From Lophius americanus (Eukaryota > Chordata > Actinopteri > Lophiiformes > Lophiidae): DNA of 64,000 bases. The translations under genes were made by a program, and so were the position numbers. Below are positions 24,170-37,689 of this stretch, piece by piece. The first letter of the stretch is position 1. Each line of letters opens with the position of its first letter. The stretch is taken from contig JBBDHG010000112.1 of the NCBI GenBank assembly GCA_037951165.1, forward strand, positions 3,275,001 through 3,339,000. The letters run 5' to 3'. The notes beneath the pieces were generated by a model, which saw only the letters and a list, made by a program, of their open reading frames with translations, was not told where the DNA came from and ran no database searches.

Positions 24170-25040
24170 GCCCATTTATACTCAACGTTAAGATGTTTGT
24201 GGATACGGATGGAGCATCCATCTGTACTCTGCGTTCATTTCCTACACATTTGTTCACATTTTCGGTGCACAATGTGAAAGATAGGGTACAAACAGAGTCT
24301 TTGTCTACAATTTGTGTTTATTTTGTGCATATTTGTGCATATTCTTTAATTGCTTATGGATACGGATGAAATGGAGAAGTTTCACTGCAAATAATTGGTG
24401 TTATCTTTATTCAAATCAAAAAAACGTACGCAAGGTAAAAGAAAAACATGAAGTGCCTGATTTATGCTCGGATACTGATACGGATGGAGACTTCTAATCT
24501 ACTCTATACTACATACATCACATCCTCCTCTACAGTTGTCAAGTTTGTTATTGAATATCGACCAATCAGTGTCATCTTTTAGTTGTATCGATGTCAACAT
24601 ATGGATGCATGAAACTGTAAGTATAAGGGACTGAGACGCATGTATCTATTTTTGTACGTAAATAAATTACTTAATGGGCCTTAAATCATCATTTATTTAT
24701 CTTTTATGTATTTATGCATGTTTTCAAAGAGCTTATGGCTCGTTCATGCTCAGTGTTAAAGACTGATATGGATGGAGCCTTCCATCTGTACTCTGTGTTA
24801 AATTTGCATATGTATGTATGTGTGTTTGTAATACTACTGAATAAAGAAAAAGTCTAAAATTCTCCGTCCACATGTTGTGATTTATTTCATGGCCTCATAG
24901 AAATTGTTTTCCACTTGTGGGGCTTTTGATTTACTACATACATTATCACATATGCCTTGACCCTCACTATTGCGGTTGCTGTCAGAATTTTAGACCCGTC
25001 ATCTTGTGGATGCATCGATGTCAACGTAAAGGACTCTTGA
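24170..25040 (+). repeat. Two tandem copies of a decayed dispersed repeat
   Basis: Three landmarks occur twice in the same order. The first is a GATGGA-GCA/GCCT-TCCATC hairpin with CATCTGTACTCTG (24211-24231 and 24771-24795). The second is TACTACATACATCACATC and a near copy (about 24509 and 24935). The third is GTCATC...ATCGATGTCAAC (about 24572-24599 and 24998-25026). Copy 1 is roughly 24170-24620 and copy 2 roughly 24725-25040. Both are very diverged with many indels. A third partial GATACGGATGGA lies near 24477. The family is not recognised. Confidence 0.5.
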
Positions 25041-25050
25041 CAGATATACT

Positions 25051-25895
25051 GTAATCTATCGTGTATAGGTATAGGTAGGTATAGGTAGATATGAGTATAA
25101 ATGAGCCTATAGTTTTACTCCTGGTTGGCAGATACTCTGCTTAAAATTCAGTATTACTGCAAAAAGAACTACCGAGGTCCAATTTATTCAGTGGAAAATG
25201 TGGAGCGATGACTTTCATATTCACTGAGGAAGACTGTGTGTCTCCACATGACAGATGTTGGTCTATTTGGCGACATACTGCATATTCATTTCTGTGCATT
25301 CCTGCAGGTGTGTCCGTAGGTGGTCATCTTCCTGCGATTAACCCACTCAGCATAAAGAGTGGGAGGAGGAGGGGCAGAAGGAAGGCAGAGTCTTTAGTGA
25401 CAATAGCCCAGCTCTACATGCTCTCTATGGGTATGGGTGGGGGCATTTAAAGGCCATTCAGCCCTGAACAAGACCCCCTAAAGACGGCCCCGCATCCCAC
25501 ATTCTGGGGATAACTACCTGCCCAGGAGCCCTCTCTCTTCCCATCTGTCCACTCTGGAGGCCAAAGTGTTCCTACAGAGGCTGCAGGGTCTGACACACAC
25601 AACCCAACGGGTGATTGCTGACTCAGCTCTGCGTGAGGCTGACTATGCAAACAGAGCAAGGCAGGGGGTAAAGAGGGTGGGTCCACGTGTCTGTCGCTAC
25701 GTGGGTGTAGGCTGCTATATGAGTTGGTTTGAATGGGAGTATCTGAGTAGGTGTTAGAGCATTCATTAGTGTTGATGTATTTGTGTGTGGGTGTTTGTGT
25801 GAATGGATGGATGCATATGTAGGAGGTAGAGGGTGTGTGTGGGTTTGTAAGTGTGGGAGGATGGGAGTTTGTATATATACACACATATGCACACG
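25051..25895. other. Non-genic sequence
   Basis: A small TATAGG-type run lies at about 25064-25090. GT-rich sequence precedes the TA array. No gene recognised; open frames running into the TA array are spurious. Confidence 0.45.
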
Positions 25896-26036
<141 letters not shown>

Positions 26037-27699
26037 ATATACTCAAGGTTCAATTACTTAATTTCAGTTTTTAATGTAAAATAAGGAAATATAATTTACA
26101 CATGTCTTCTGCAAAATCTTCAAGGCAGTGCCATTTTAATATGGAACCGAATAATTTTTGTATTTTGTATTCATTGCTCAAGGAATTCTAATAATTATTT
26201 ACACTAGGATATTTTTTCCAAAGGCAAACCTTTTATGAGAATGTCATTCCAACACGTGGGCGTGCTTTCTCAACAACATGCCCTTGTTTCTTGCAGCTAG
26301 GCAGCCGTTTGAGGCCTTATTCCTTTAAGCGGGGCTGTAAGAACAGACACAATGTGACCTTCGTCCAAGTCTGCTCTGCCTATTAGTACAATTTACTCAG
26401 CTGTCAAATTGCAAATTCACATTCTCAACCATTCTGAAAGCAAGGGGGTTAAAAGATGAAAGATATTGTGACTTCCAGTCACTTTCAGGGTTTCAAACTT
26501 CAGTGTTTGAAGAGACACCTGCTGAATAAACCTTCCTCTTTGTCCAGCAATGAGAAACCAACCAAACCATATCACTCCCTACCTTGCTGGGACGATGCTC
26601 TAGATGAGTTTTTGCTAAACGCTTTCTGGCAAGTGAACACACCACCGGCTACACACACGAGACCTGCAGGCGTGGGAAAGACCTGACTCTGATAATAAGC
26701 TGCATTTGGCCCTTATAACCTCTGCAGGCCTTGGCTCAGGCTAGTTGTCTCTTTCTCACTCGCTTGTTTTCTCTCTCCCTACTCTGTGAGTGGAGAAGTC
26801 ACAGGATGGGAGGTCAGCCAGGGAGAGGCCCACAGCTGCGGCTGCAAGGTCTTAGTATGTTTATTTGGGCAAGCCCAACCAAAATAATCTCCAGCCAAGC
26901 ATTGCTCCTGAGGATAGAGGCCACCACTGCTGCGGCACTTTTCATCCTAACAATGGGGAAAGTGCTCTGAGCGTGGAGGGAGCTGCACAGCTTAGTGTGT
27001 AACAGCTGCCCATCTTTGAGGTAGGAAGTTCGCTGCACAGGTGGATGGGATAGAGAGAGGGATGTTCCCACACCTTCTCATGTTGTACAATTATTCACCT
27101 TTTCTCACTGGGTATTGAATGACTTTAATTGACTTACATGAAAAAGTAGAAGAGTTGGGTACAGGGTTGAATAATAGTTTTAACTTAATTACAAATCACA
27201 TTGAAAGAAGGTGTTGCACATAATAAAACATAAAGTAATTTATCTTAGAAAAAAATACTTTCAGTATTTTTTAAAAGCATGGAAAAATCTATAAATGTGT
27301 CCTCATTGGACTACATGTGGTATTGGCCCTCTTTTTGTAAATTTGTATTTCAGGCATTTGCTAGAGTTTATTTGGATTAATTTATAATGAATATTGAATA
27401 ATGTAAAATAAAACAACACAGTTGTTTGTTTGCAACAAAGTAGGTTTTAAGAAATCCACAGGTTTTTGTCTATGATCAGTGAATGAAAGGCTGTAAGTAA
27501 ATCGACCGTCTGTTGAGGCTTACAATAGATATTACTTCTCAGTTTGTCGATGACTGGTGTAGTAAAAGTCAAATTTGGGATATTCATAAAAAGCATCAGG
27601 TTACAAAAATGCCTTGGAGTCACTGGCCGGCACTGTGCTCACCCTGATCATCTAAGTTTGTAATCAACTATATTTTTACATGCAAAATATATCCTTTTC
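26037..27699. other. Non-genic sequence
   Basis: Complex sequence, especially 26240-27010, without repeats. The open frames have no recognisable domain. Confidence 0.4.
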
Positions 27700-28040
27700 T
27701 GCCTATCAAGCTACTTGGACATTGATCGCCCCTCCATTCTTTATAAAAGGCTCTTCTAGCCTGTTCTCTTTCAAATGTGCACAGGTGTACCCCAGGCCAT
27801 TCTAGGCAAAATGATTGACAGTTGCTGCCCACTGTCCCCTCCAGCTACCAATCATTCCTTTCGGCCCTGTTCTGCCTCCTCCCTGCTACAGCTCTGCTCA
27901 TCTGTTACAGGCTGTAAAGTTGACAGATGATTAGCTGTTCTGCTTATCTTGGTTGCCCCACCTATTCCACCAACTCCTTCCAAGCTCTGGAAGTCAGGAT
28001 CAAGCTGTTTACCTGTAGTTTGCTGGCCCATGCCCAAGGC
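27700..28040. other. Complex block with MEIS/PBX-type motifs
   Basis: Repeat-free block containing TGATTGACAG (27812-27821), the composite PBX-MEIS/PREP binding consensus, and about 100 bp further on TTGACAGATGATTAG (about 27920-27934), which joins a MEIS core TGACAG to a TGATTA PBX/HOX-type core. Their closeness suggests a developmental enhancer. This is inference from motifs. Confidence 0.3.
27812..27821 (+). promoter_or_regulatory. Candidate PBX-MEIS composite site
   Basis: TGATTGACAG is an exact match to the known PBX-MEIS/PREP heterodimer consensus. Binding is not demonstrable from sequence. Confidence 0.3.
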
Positions 28041-31000
28041 CTTACCTTAACACACCTCCTCATTCTGACCTCTGCACAACCTGTGCAGGAGCCACAATTT
28101 TAAATTCAATCCTTCCATCATCAGCATACCTCTCTCACCCCTCCCTGCATAGTCCTTGTCGGTTATGGTTAGTGTGGTTCTGCCTGAAGAGGCCACATTC
28201 AATTTTCACTACGGGTTATGAAAAGTGGCACGTGTCAGTCGACAAACAGATGATATAACCGTTACACGAGAAGAGACAGCTGTCCGTCAGACCTACAGTA
28301 CTAAAATGCATATTACATCCCATATGGCCACTAGATCAGCGCAGGACCGATTGACAGCCAGGCTAGTGGTTATTGGAGTCCCTACTGCTGACTATAAACT
28401 GGCCATAATGCCATTAGCAGGACTGTCTGATGTTTTTCGCAGGTGCTATATTATTCCCTGATAACTTCAAAATATTTTAGTAGCAATTTAGGAACAGTTC
28501 TGTTGTTGTCCAAAATCCTTATATACTTATATCTACATTTATATCTCCTGCTACATTGTTAAAGATTCACTTGGGACAGTAACAAGTAGCACAATTCAAA
28601 ATACAGTATCTGCAGCATCTGCCAGCCCTGACTTCCCCCCAGATACCCCAATTCTTAACCATTACCCCCCACCGCCTCTGAAATTAAAATGCAAAAATGC
28701 AGGCAGTCCTATGAGATTCCGCTAGATAATTTGCTGTCCTCCCCCTCTTCCTAACCCCCGATCCCCCAAAGCATCACTCTGAGGTCTGACAGCAAGTGGG
28801 TGACTTCTGACAGGTTGCATTGATCTTCTGGCTGGGAAAGAAGTCAGCTTGACAATGGAGAACATGTGTCCGTTTTAGGACAAGCCTTAACTTGTCTGAC
28901 CCCCTCATTGGGGTTGCGCCCACAGAAAAGCAATGCTTTGGTTTCAGAAAACAATTTAATCTTCTCAAAGCTGGCTCCAAACATTTTCTTGGCATGATTG
29001 TCTTTTGTTTTGGTTGTTAGTAATGCATAGAAAGATTCATCTTTGATTTAACAATGTACAATGTTGCATACGATGTGCTTGTTGACTTTAGTTTGCAGGC
29101 CACAATACGGCTTTTTTGGGGTTCCTGTAAAGCAGCAGAAGGGGGAAATATGCTATTGTCTGTGAGTGATTAGGTAATTCATGTTCCATGTGATTATTAA
29201 AGAGGAGCCTGCCCACTTCTGAAATGCCTTTGACGGATGATAGGAATAGCTAAATTCCTTTACTTAGCTTTGACACGGTTCATAGTGATGGTCAAAATAA
29301 AGACATTACCATAAAGATATTACCATTACCAGTTTATATTCGGCTCTGGTCATTCAATGCTTTGCTGATGAATTGCACATTGCAATTGATGTCAGAGGCG
29401 TGTGATGGAGTAGAGCTATGCACCGCTGGAATACAAACAGCACTGGCTGGCACTGGCCCTCTCTGTCTAAGGTGTGTGTATATTTACGGGAGAATCCGAA
29501 CAATTTGATTCCACTTGACTTCCCGTTGAAGCGTTTTTCAACTCTAGGATGCCCAGAGTAGTTTTATGTATTTGTTCTAATAGAATAGTTGTTTTTATAG
29601 AACCCATAAAAACAAAAGGAAGCACATATGGTGATAATGAGATTAACCAAAAAAAACAAAAAATCATATCTGGCGCTCGATGGCCGTAGGATAAGACCAG
29701 AAGTCCTTTAAAGTCACATCCTTTATCTCTTAATGGGAATCACATGATGACAATCCCTGGGCAATAGGAATAAATAAGTAGCAGCCTGCGCCATCTCAAA
29801 GGGCTGCTTTGGCTTACTCCCTAAATCTAAACCCCATTTACACAAAGATCATGTAACTGCTTGGCAAAAAAGACCCTTCTCTATGATGCCTGTGTTTTCA
29901 CCGCACAAAACGATGTCAGCATATAGGCAAGTTTACATTCTACAAGCAAAAGCTGTATGACGTGTCACACATATGCGTTGAGCTAAACTTGTAAACACAA
30001 TTTAATTTTCTGTCCCTGTTATGAGACAGTTAATCTTGTCCTCTGCTTGGAGTCTTGTTACCTTTAACGTCTACACAAATTTTTAATTCCAGTACGTCCT
30101 AATAAAGTTTATGCATTACAGCGAGGCGGAAAAAAGATGCACACCTTTCAGAGGCTATATGGATCTGACCCCAGCCATGCTATGAAGGACGATGTCATTG
30201 TCTCACTCACTGTTGGGACTGAAGGGAATGGCATTTTCAGCAAAAAATACTGTTAGATAGTCACCAGGAAAAACTTGGAATTCTTCTAGCACTATCCACC
30301 CTGCATGCTGTGCCTCAGTGTTCAGCAGTGGCTGAAAGCGTGCTTGTGAGGTTCATTACCAGTGTTACAGCTGACCATTGCACACAATTCTATAGTATGT
30401 TCATTCAACTGTAGTCGGGTCAGTGAGTTTGCATTATACATGCGTTATCACCATAGCATTTCTCCAGTGTTACAGTAACAGTTTTTACGGCACTTGCTCA
30501 TTGAACCTCATCAAAGTTCAAATACCCTCATCTAAAACAGAGGTGATGGGAAGCAAGTCTTCGGCAATCATCTTTGAGACGAGAGCCGTCAGTTGTTCTG
30601 GGCATCTAACATCAGACCTACTTAGGCTGTTACTTAAAAGCTCACCATTTGATGAACAGTGGATGAACCTTTGCTGCTGGGATTTCAAATGATGAGTTGA
30701 CATTGCATCTAATTTTCCGTTATATTATTAAGAAGTTCCACACTAAACCCTTTAGCGGTGGTAGAATGTCTCTGCCGTGGGTACAGTGGCAAAACCGTTT
30801 TGACAACCACCTGGTGCTGGTAATAGCATATTTGGCTATTTTTGTTCTCATGGGCTGCCTTACTGCACACTGTTGGTACTACGATTCAAATTTAAATTCG
30901 TATTTAGAACATTATAGATGAGGACTATGAGGTTAATGAAGCCCAAAAATCACAAAAACAGTTCTGCATTAAACCAGGAGTAGAGTCAAATGCATAATCA

Positions 31001-32538
31001 GCACATTATCTTTGTTACCCATGCTACCTCCACTGGGTTGTCCTTTTGTTAGTAGGAGAAAAATGTTTCCAAAAAAGTGGAAAAGGGAAAGCAGAATTTA
31101 CAGGGCCTTGGTAAATACGCTGCATATTTAGGCAGAGCAACAGGCTAGAATTACAGCGCAGTTTCAGTCTGAATGTTTGACACTGATTGCTCTTCCGGTT
31201 TGAAGTGACGCTCCAGCATGGCACTAGGTTAAATGGGTCTGACGTACTCATCAGTGTTGATGTCTGTAAACTTGTTGTTAATGTAGTCAGTCATCGCTTC
31301 AAGATGAAGTCATCTATGACAATCACTGCCAGACAGAAACTCAACAGCCTCATTCTCCAAGCTGTGGTTTCAGTTTCCCATATCTCATGTTTGGATACAT
31401 TTTGACTGAAATATCTCTGCATATGATGCATGCATGTTTGGTGGAACTTATGATAGGCCTGAGACTCATAAAAACCTTGGATGAAACGGCATGTGCTGGT
31501 AATATTGAGACTTTGAAGTCCACATGTGTTAAAGGCTTGCAGCGAAAGGTTACTCGTTTCGTGGAAGCGTTGACAAAGTCCTGAGCTGAAGAGAAGGAAA
31601 GATTGAGGTGAGTGCACCATGCAGAGCAGTGCTTGTGGTTAGCAACCTATGCCCTGAGTGTTAATGCGTCTTTCCATTAGGGTTATAAACCCATAAGATC
31701 AAAACAGTTAGTGATAATGATGTTATAGCTTCAAAGTAATAAATATAGGGCGATACAGAATATTTTATCCTTATTTTATAGAATTTACTGACATCTCAAA
31801 GTGCTCACACAGAATGATGTGTCCCTTCCAGATGTAGTTCTGAAATTCCGCCTTTGAACAAGCCTTTGTTGTGATATTTGGTAGAACAGATCCTATGAAT
31901 GAAAATCATTATAGAAATGTGAATATGCACAGTTTATGTGAATCATCATCCCAGATTATTTCATGATCTGTTGAGGCTGCGATAATTCAGATGGCGATCC
32001 TGGGACTCAAGTTTCATCTAAGTAACACATGTGCACTTGCAAGATTAGATTTTCATACATACCATTGATAGTCATGAGTTTTGGTTTCAACTTTTCCGGT
32101 ATCTGGATATCACATGTGACACACTGCTCTGGAAAAACAATATTTTGAGTCACCTCATCTTTTAAGAGACCGCAGTTAATTGACGACATCCATCCTTGCG
32201 TCACTTACGACACCACAAGCTGAAGTGTGGTGAGTTTTAGTGTGTGAGAAAATGACAGCAAGTGTTCTAATGAGGACTAGGCTGGTGGTGAGGCTGCCTT
32301 TCATACTTGTGTGAAATGAATGTGTTGTGAATAATGCATCACAGCTCGGGCGGCACGCCAAGTAGCGTCAGGGCTGTAATCTGCATGAAAGCTCTCGCTT
32401 AATATATTTTGGACTTCAAAGTCTTAATATATTTTGGTCGTCTGCCATTTCCTTTCTCACTCGCAGATACTGTCTTTTAAGTTTTAAGGTGTAATCCTCT
32501 TTTTTTGGGGGGTAAAATTGGTTAGAGAATCTAATCCA
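28041..32538. other. Long unique non-genic stretch
   Basis: No transposon, tandem array or exon recognised in about 4.5 kb, which is unusual for this window. Complex patches at 28170-28470, 28620-28990 and 29690-29830 could be conserved elements. A short direct repeat of CTTAATATATTTTGG occurs at about 32399 and 32423. Confidence 0.4.
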
Positions 32539-32787
32539 GGCGGCTTTAGCTTAGTGTGAATGGGTAGAGCAGTCTTCCCTCAGCCGGGAGACCAGGGTTC
32601 GAGCCCAGCCCCCGAAGTAAACATGCCCTGGGTCCTTGAGCAAGACCCTGTAACCTCAGTTCACCAGGAGATTCACAGTGGCCGCCCACTGCTCCCTCAG
32701 TTATGGGTTTAATGCAGAGATAAATTTCATGACGTTGTACTGTATGTATTTACTGTGTTACATGTGATAAATAAATGAAAGATTAGA
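32539..32787 (+). mobile_element. tRNA-derived SINE (V-SINE-like), copy 1
   Basis: The head is tRNA-like: an A-box TAGCTTAGTGTGAATGGG (from 32547, with a small insertion) and a B-box GGTTCGAGCC (32596-32605), which together make an internal RNA polymerase III promoter. The body has the core GTCCTTGAGCAAG (32632-32644) and GCCCACTGCTCCCT, typical of fish V-SINE-like elements. The 3' part has ATTTCATGACGTTGTACTGT, then TGTGATAAATAAATGAAAGA, a LINE-like tail. A shorter sister copy lies at 50994-51164. The B-box is intact, but the A-box is disrupted, so expression is doubtful. Confidence 0.8.
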
Positions 32788-35700
32788 ATTTATGCTGATA
32801 ATATTTTATTGTAGTCAAACAGGTTGGTTTTCAACAAAATCTACAACCTACAACCGAAAACCTACACATCTCCCTCAATGTCTTCTCGTTAATATTGGAT
32901 TATCTATTTTGACCTCACTTAGGCGGCCACTGTTCCACCCCTGACCTCTGATAACAAAAACACATCATTTTTGGATATTGAGAACACAAGGTCAGAGTCA
33001 AAAAAATCAATACCCTTTTTTGTCTTGAGCCCATCACTACCCACTATCTCCACAAGCAGGAGCTTTGATAAGTTGGGGACAGAGTGGACCCCCCATTAAT
33101 GTTGTTTTACAGAATTTCCCATCATATAAAGGGTGCAAACGTGGGAAACAAGTTCTTGTTGCTTGTGGTATAATTAATTAACTGAGCATATTAACAAATC
33201 TTTTTTTTAACTTTAGGTCAATAACAAAGTGCAAAAGCAATGGATCTCAAGTTTAATTTCATACATTTCACAGATTTTCGAAGAGATATTTTAAATGTAC
33301 TGCCATTAACATGTTTCCAGCATGTTAGGACAGGAGCAACAATAGACTGGGAAAGGAGAAATTCTCCAAAACACCTGTTTGGAAACTTTCACAGGGGATA
33401 AGATCACTACTGGCATCATAGAAAGATGCAAACATGCGGAAATGTTCACCGCTTTTTTAAACAAATGACTCTATATAGTGCTTCAGAACACATCAATAAA
33501 TTCTTGTGTTGGAACACAGTTTGATTTGAATTAAATTCTGTTTCATTTGTGCTTCACATAAGAGTCCCATCTTTAAATACAAAATCAGATTTGTATATCC
33601 TGTTTGTTTTCCGACATATGTCCGACACTTATTGCAAGTATTTCAGGCCCACCTGCAAGATTTCACTTTGGTATTTGAGGCACTCATATTTCCAAGAGGC
33701 TTCTCTTGGAAAATTTTCTTCAAGGACATTGTAGTTCAGTGCTTCTTCCCATGATCCCCTACATTTGGACAGAGGGCAGGGATCATGCTGCCACCTCCTG
33801 CAGTTGCTCGAGGTTGACGAGATGGCAATGAGTGACATTCTCCATTTCTTATTTACCATGGATAAAAATGGAGCCAGTTGCTTTGCATACAGTGACACTC
33901 ACCTGAATTCTGCTGCTCCGGTTTGTGTTAGTCAGGGCTTTGACGTGGGCCATGTCAGGTCAGCCCCTCCACACCTCAGCCATTACCCGGAAGGGGCACA
34001 CTGAATGGTTTCCCCTGTCTGCAAAAACCTTGTGGGTAAAAAAACTCACAAACTCATTACAACAGACTCTCTTGTTGTTGCTATGTGTGAATGCATTCCC
34101 ACCTGTGACTAGGGCAGTGAGACGGGCGGAGGGACGTGTGAAATATCAGTCTGCAAGGGCTGCAGGCTGGGCAGCAGCACAGAGAGACAGCGGGAGTAGG
34201 CCAGCTGTAGATCTAATAGCACCTATGGACCTGCCGCCCGGGAAGGCTTGTCTAATATGATACACATGTGCTACATCCTGTCTGAGCCACTGCCTGGCTT
34301 TGTGGCTTGGAGTAGAGTCATAGAGGGAGGGAACATTTTGAGTTTTTGAGTGTGTGTATCTGTTTGTCCTTTATGTTTGTGTGTGAGGACAGCTGGAGAG
34401 TAATATACCGTATAGGATCTGAGTGTTTACAGTCATATCGTTAGCTTTCACTCATTGACTTGTCAGCTATGAGAAGAGCTACGGCGCAATTATGCGATGA
34501 CAGAATCCTGACGTTATGTAGCTTTATTCTGTAAAATTTGGATGTATAGAAATATAGAATAACTTTTTTTCCCCTTTAATAACTGATGCTAGTAAGTGTC
34601 AAAAGTTGAGTGGTTGGGAGCAACCAAACCATCAGCAAACAGACTTGTCTAGAAGTTGGATGTGCTGGTGTGAAAGAAGCAAGGCTTTTCCATTAAAATA
34701 TACTTCACCTCTAATTAACTCTCCAGTGGTTACTGATTGACCCTTTTACACCTGCATGGATATGCCAAAGCTTTTATGTAGCCTCATCTAGGGAGAGCAG
34801 TTCTTTTGATTAAAATCCACCATGAGTCTTAAACTTAAACACTGAGTAAAAAGAGTTTACAACGCAACTCGGGCTGAGAACTGGAGCGGTATTGAAAGCA
34901 CATTAATGTACTTAGTAGTCTTAGTAGATAATTCCAGTCTGACTACCTGGGATTCAGTCCATATCCCTCCACCAGTAACCAACATACCCATGCTTTGATG
35001 GCTTAAAATTAATTACCAATTTACAGAATCCATATCCTTATCCTGCTTAAGCTGTACTCTGATATCTGGTTCCAATTCAGGGCAATCATTAACCAATTTC
35101 AGGGAAATTAATTGGGAAATGGTGCATGGCCAATTAGACCAATGAGCGGCACGAGAGAGGTGCGAGCTTGGATGATAAATCCTGAAATGAAATCCACATA
35201 ATATTAAAGTTTCACAATCAGTCCTCTTAATCAGTGACTTCTCGTTTGTCTGAAGTCTTCTAGGTTAATACTGCGTCTAAGCTTAAAATATTATAGGGAT
35301 CATGAGGGTTTGATTGGTTAGTGAACTGCGTTGAGCTGGGAGACTGCCTATGGGAGGCTCAGTCAGGGATATGTGTAGCCACATGTCTGGCTTGTGCAGC
35401 ATACTGGTCTCCTGAGGAGAGGTTAAGGAGAGGAGTCAGCACCTCCCTGGGAGTTCAGGCTTTGCTCTCTGCCACCGTGTCATCCATCTTCGAGCCTAAT
35501 CGAGTTATCATATTAACAAATCTCCCATCAGGGGTCCCACAGCTGACACGCTCAGAAGAACATCCACAGGGGGACAACAAATTTTGAGCAGCAGGGCGTT
35601 ACTTAGAGAGAGACTGAGGCACCTGTAGAGGTCTCCTCTCCTGCCCACGGAGAGGGCACTCCCGCTGGGCATCCCACTGCTCTCTGGCCCCTGGTCATCA

Positions 35701-36939
35701 TGGTGAACAGGGGCTGGGAAGTTGGAATCATAGTTAATGCTGTGCACAAAAGGCTGAGGACACAAAAGAAGCACTATATCACTAAGACTGTCAATATATT
35801 TAAAAGCAACCCACAGACAATTAGCTGAAAGGGCAGCAAAGTTTCAAGGCCGTAGGTCTCAGCTCCGCAAGAAAGTGGGGACAAACTGTCCACCCACGCG
35901 CAAATGGCAGCTGGTGATTCTGCCCAAAGAATACACTCAGAGACTTCTGTGGATTACGCCTGACCATTAAGTGTGTCCCCCCAAAAATAAACCACATGCT
36001 GGGCCATTCCTGCAGTCACAGGATAGTTTATGACTCCTTGAATGTGAGGATTGTCGGCAAATAGTTTGTCTTCGTGGCCTTACAGAATTACGTAGTTTGT
36101 TAACTCAATGGCTCACATTGTTGGCAATATGAACCAGCCAGCTGTTTTCCCTTGATGTTATTTTAATGCCAAATGTTTAGTGTTTGCGATAAACGAAAGA
36201 AGATCTTACTGTTTGAGCTGATAATTTGTCAGTTTTGAATATTTTTTTTTTTTTTGCATAATTCTCCATTACACTCTCTTAGCTAATTGAGGCTAAAGTG
36301 AGTCATCATCCAAATTTTGGATAGCAAAATCTCTCTTGGCTCTCTCTTATGCGATCGTTTAAAAAAAAAAGAAGCTTTTGTTCGCATTATGGATGTTGCC
36401 CTGAAATAATCCAACTTGAAACACAAATGGCATCTTTGATTTGGGCAAGTGGGTATGAAGTCCATCTGTTCACAATACCCTAAACAAGAACAAAATGTGC
36501 TTTAGGGTAATCAGAGCTCGCCTGCCTTCCATAACGAGAAAACTTGTGAGGCTCTAAACTTCTGAAGTGTCCCAGTTTGATGGAATCACTTAAATAGGTT
36601 GGCAAGCGATAAACAGTTTGCAACAGGATGACAGATCAAGCTCATCTTTTACTTTTGGCAACGGTTCTTTTTAAAACCACATTTGAAGATGTGAGCTAGA
36701 CCAGGTTTTGTTCATTAGCGGAAGGTTTCAGGGGAAACATATGTAGGGGGAAAAAAAAAAAGATGACTCATCTGATTTGTGAATTAAATGTATAAAAAAT
36801 CATGAAAGCTGGAAGCTCAAGTAAAAACGTTTAAATCAAGTGTTTTTGGTGGGGGGACAAGCAAAGCATGAACATATTGTGGCTTCAGAGACAATTCAAC
36901 AAAAAGCCAGTCTGTTTTAAAGTGCAGCCGCTACTTTTT
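32788..36939. other. Long non-genic stretch
   Basis: No transposon or exon recognised. It holds the 33689-33712 hairpin, a homeodomain/CCAAT-rich patch at 35060-35165, and short A or T runs. Several open frames of 60-111 codons lack motifs. Confidence 0.4.
33689..33712. repeat. Perfect 10-bp hairpin
   Basis: Arms TTTCCAAGAG (33689-33698) and CTCTTGGAAA (33703-33712) with a 4-base loop. Confidence 0.85.
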
Positions 36940-37235
36940 CTCTCCATCCAGTGCCTCTTTAAATCATTGGTCTGACCACCACCGCTCCCCACCACTAACC
37001 AGGTCGACCCATTGGCCAGCAGCCAAGCCTATGTCCGGACAAGGCCCTGACCCGTTAACCTTGGCCGGAGCCCCATTCGAATGGGGGGAGGCTCTGACCC
37101 CAGCAGCTAGGGCTACCTGCTGCTCAGGCATAATGCAATTGGACACAGCCATCAGAATGATGGAGCACAGGGAATTCTCCACGCTGACCGCAACAGAGCC
37201 TGTACTGGCTTCAGCCTCGACAGAATACAAGAAAA
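36940..37235. other. GC-rich block, candidate conserved non-coding element or exon
   Basis: A sharply bounded GC-rich, repeat-free block, open on the plus strand (105 codons from 37031) and on the minus strand (88 codons ending at 36964). No domain recognised on either strand. The sudden return to AT-rich DNA near 37230 is notable. Coding potential is not convincing. Confidence 0.25.
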
Positions 37236-37685
37236 ATGGCTCTTTTGGCGTTACGTCACAGATTGTTTTTGGTTTTTTGCCTGAATTGTGTTTTAAATGC
37301 TTCTTTTCAGGTCCTTTTTCAGTGGGGAAGGGTAAAAGGTCATTTTAATAAGACTGTGTTGTTTACAGCTAGCTTTCTGCTATATGTTTGTCAAAGTTTG
37401 AGAATTATTGTAGTTGAAAAATCAGTCTTACAGCTTTCAGTATTTTTCCGAGGCTCATTCTATGCAGGATTCGGAAATTTTGGTTTAATACATAAGCCTT
37501 TCAATACCTCAAGACTTCAATGTGTAGGTCATCGGACATATGTTGCTGCATACGCTGTGTGTCATGCTGAGGAAACCAAATCAAAGAGGCATACACATCA
37601 GCGAAGATGACTTTAAAAAAAACAATACTTACAACGTGATAGGACAGTTATAACATTACATTTATTCTTCGTGCCAACTCGAGGC
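37236..37685. other. AT-rich non-genic sequence
   Basis: A 124-codon plus-strand open frame (37236-37610) is rich in F, L and V as expected for T-rich DNA and shows no known motif. Judged chance. Confidence 0.4.
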
Positions 37686-37689
37686 CGGT

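Noticed and set aside
37236..37610. 124-codon plus-strand open frame
   Set aside because: Hydrophobic composition follows from T-rich DNA; no signal peptide logic, motif or exon signals seen.
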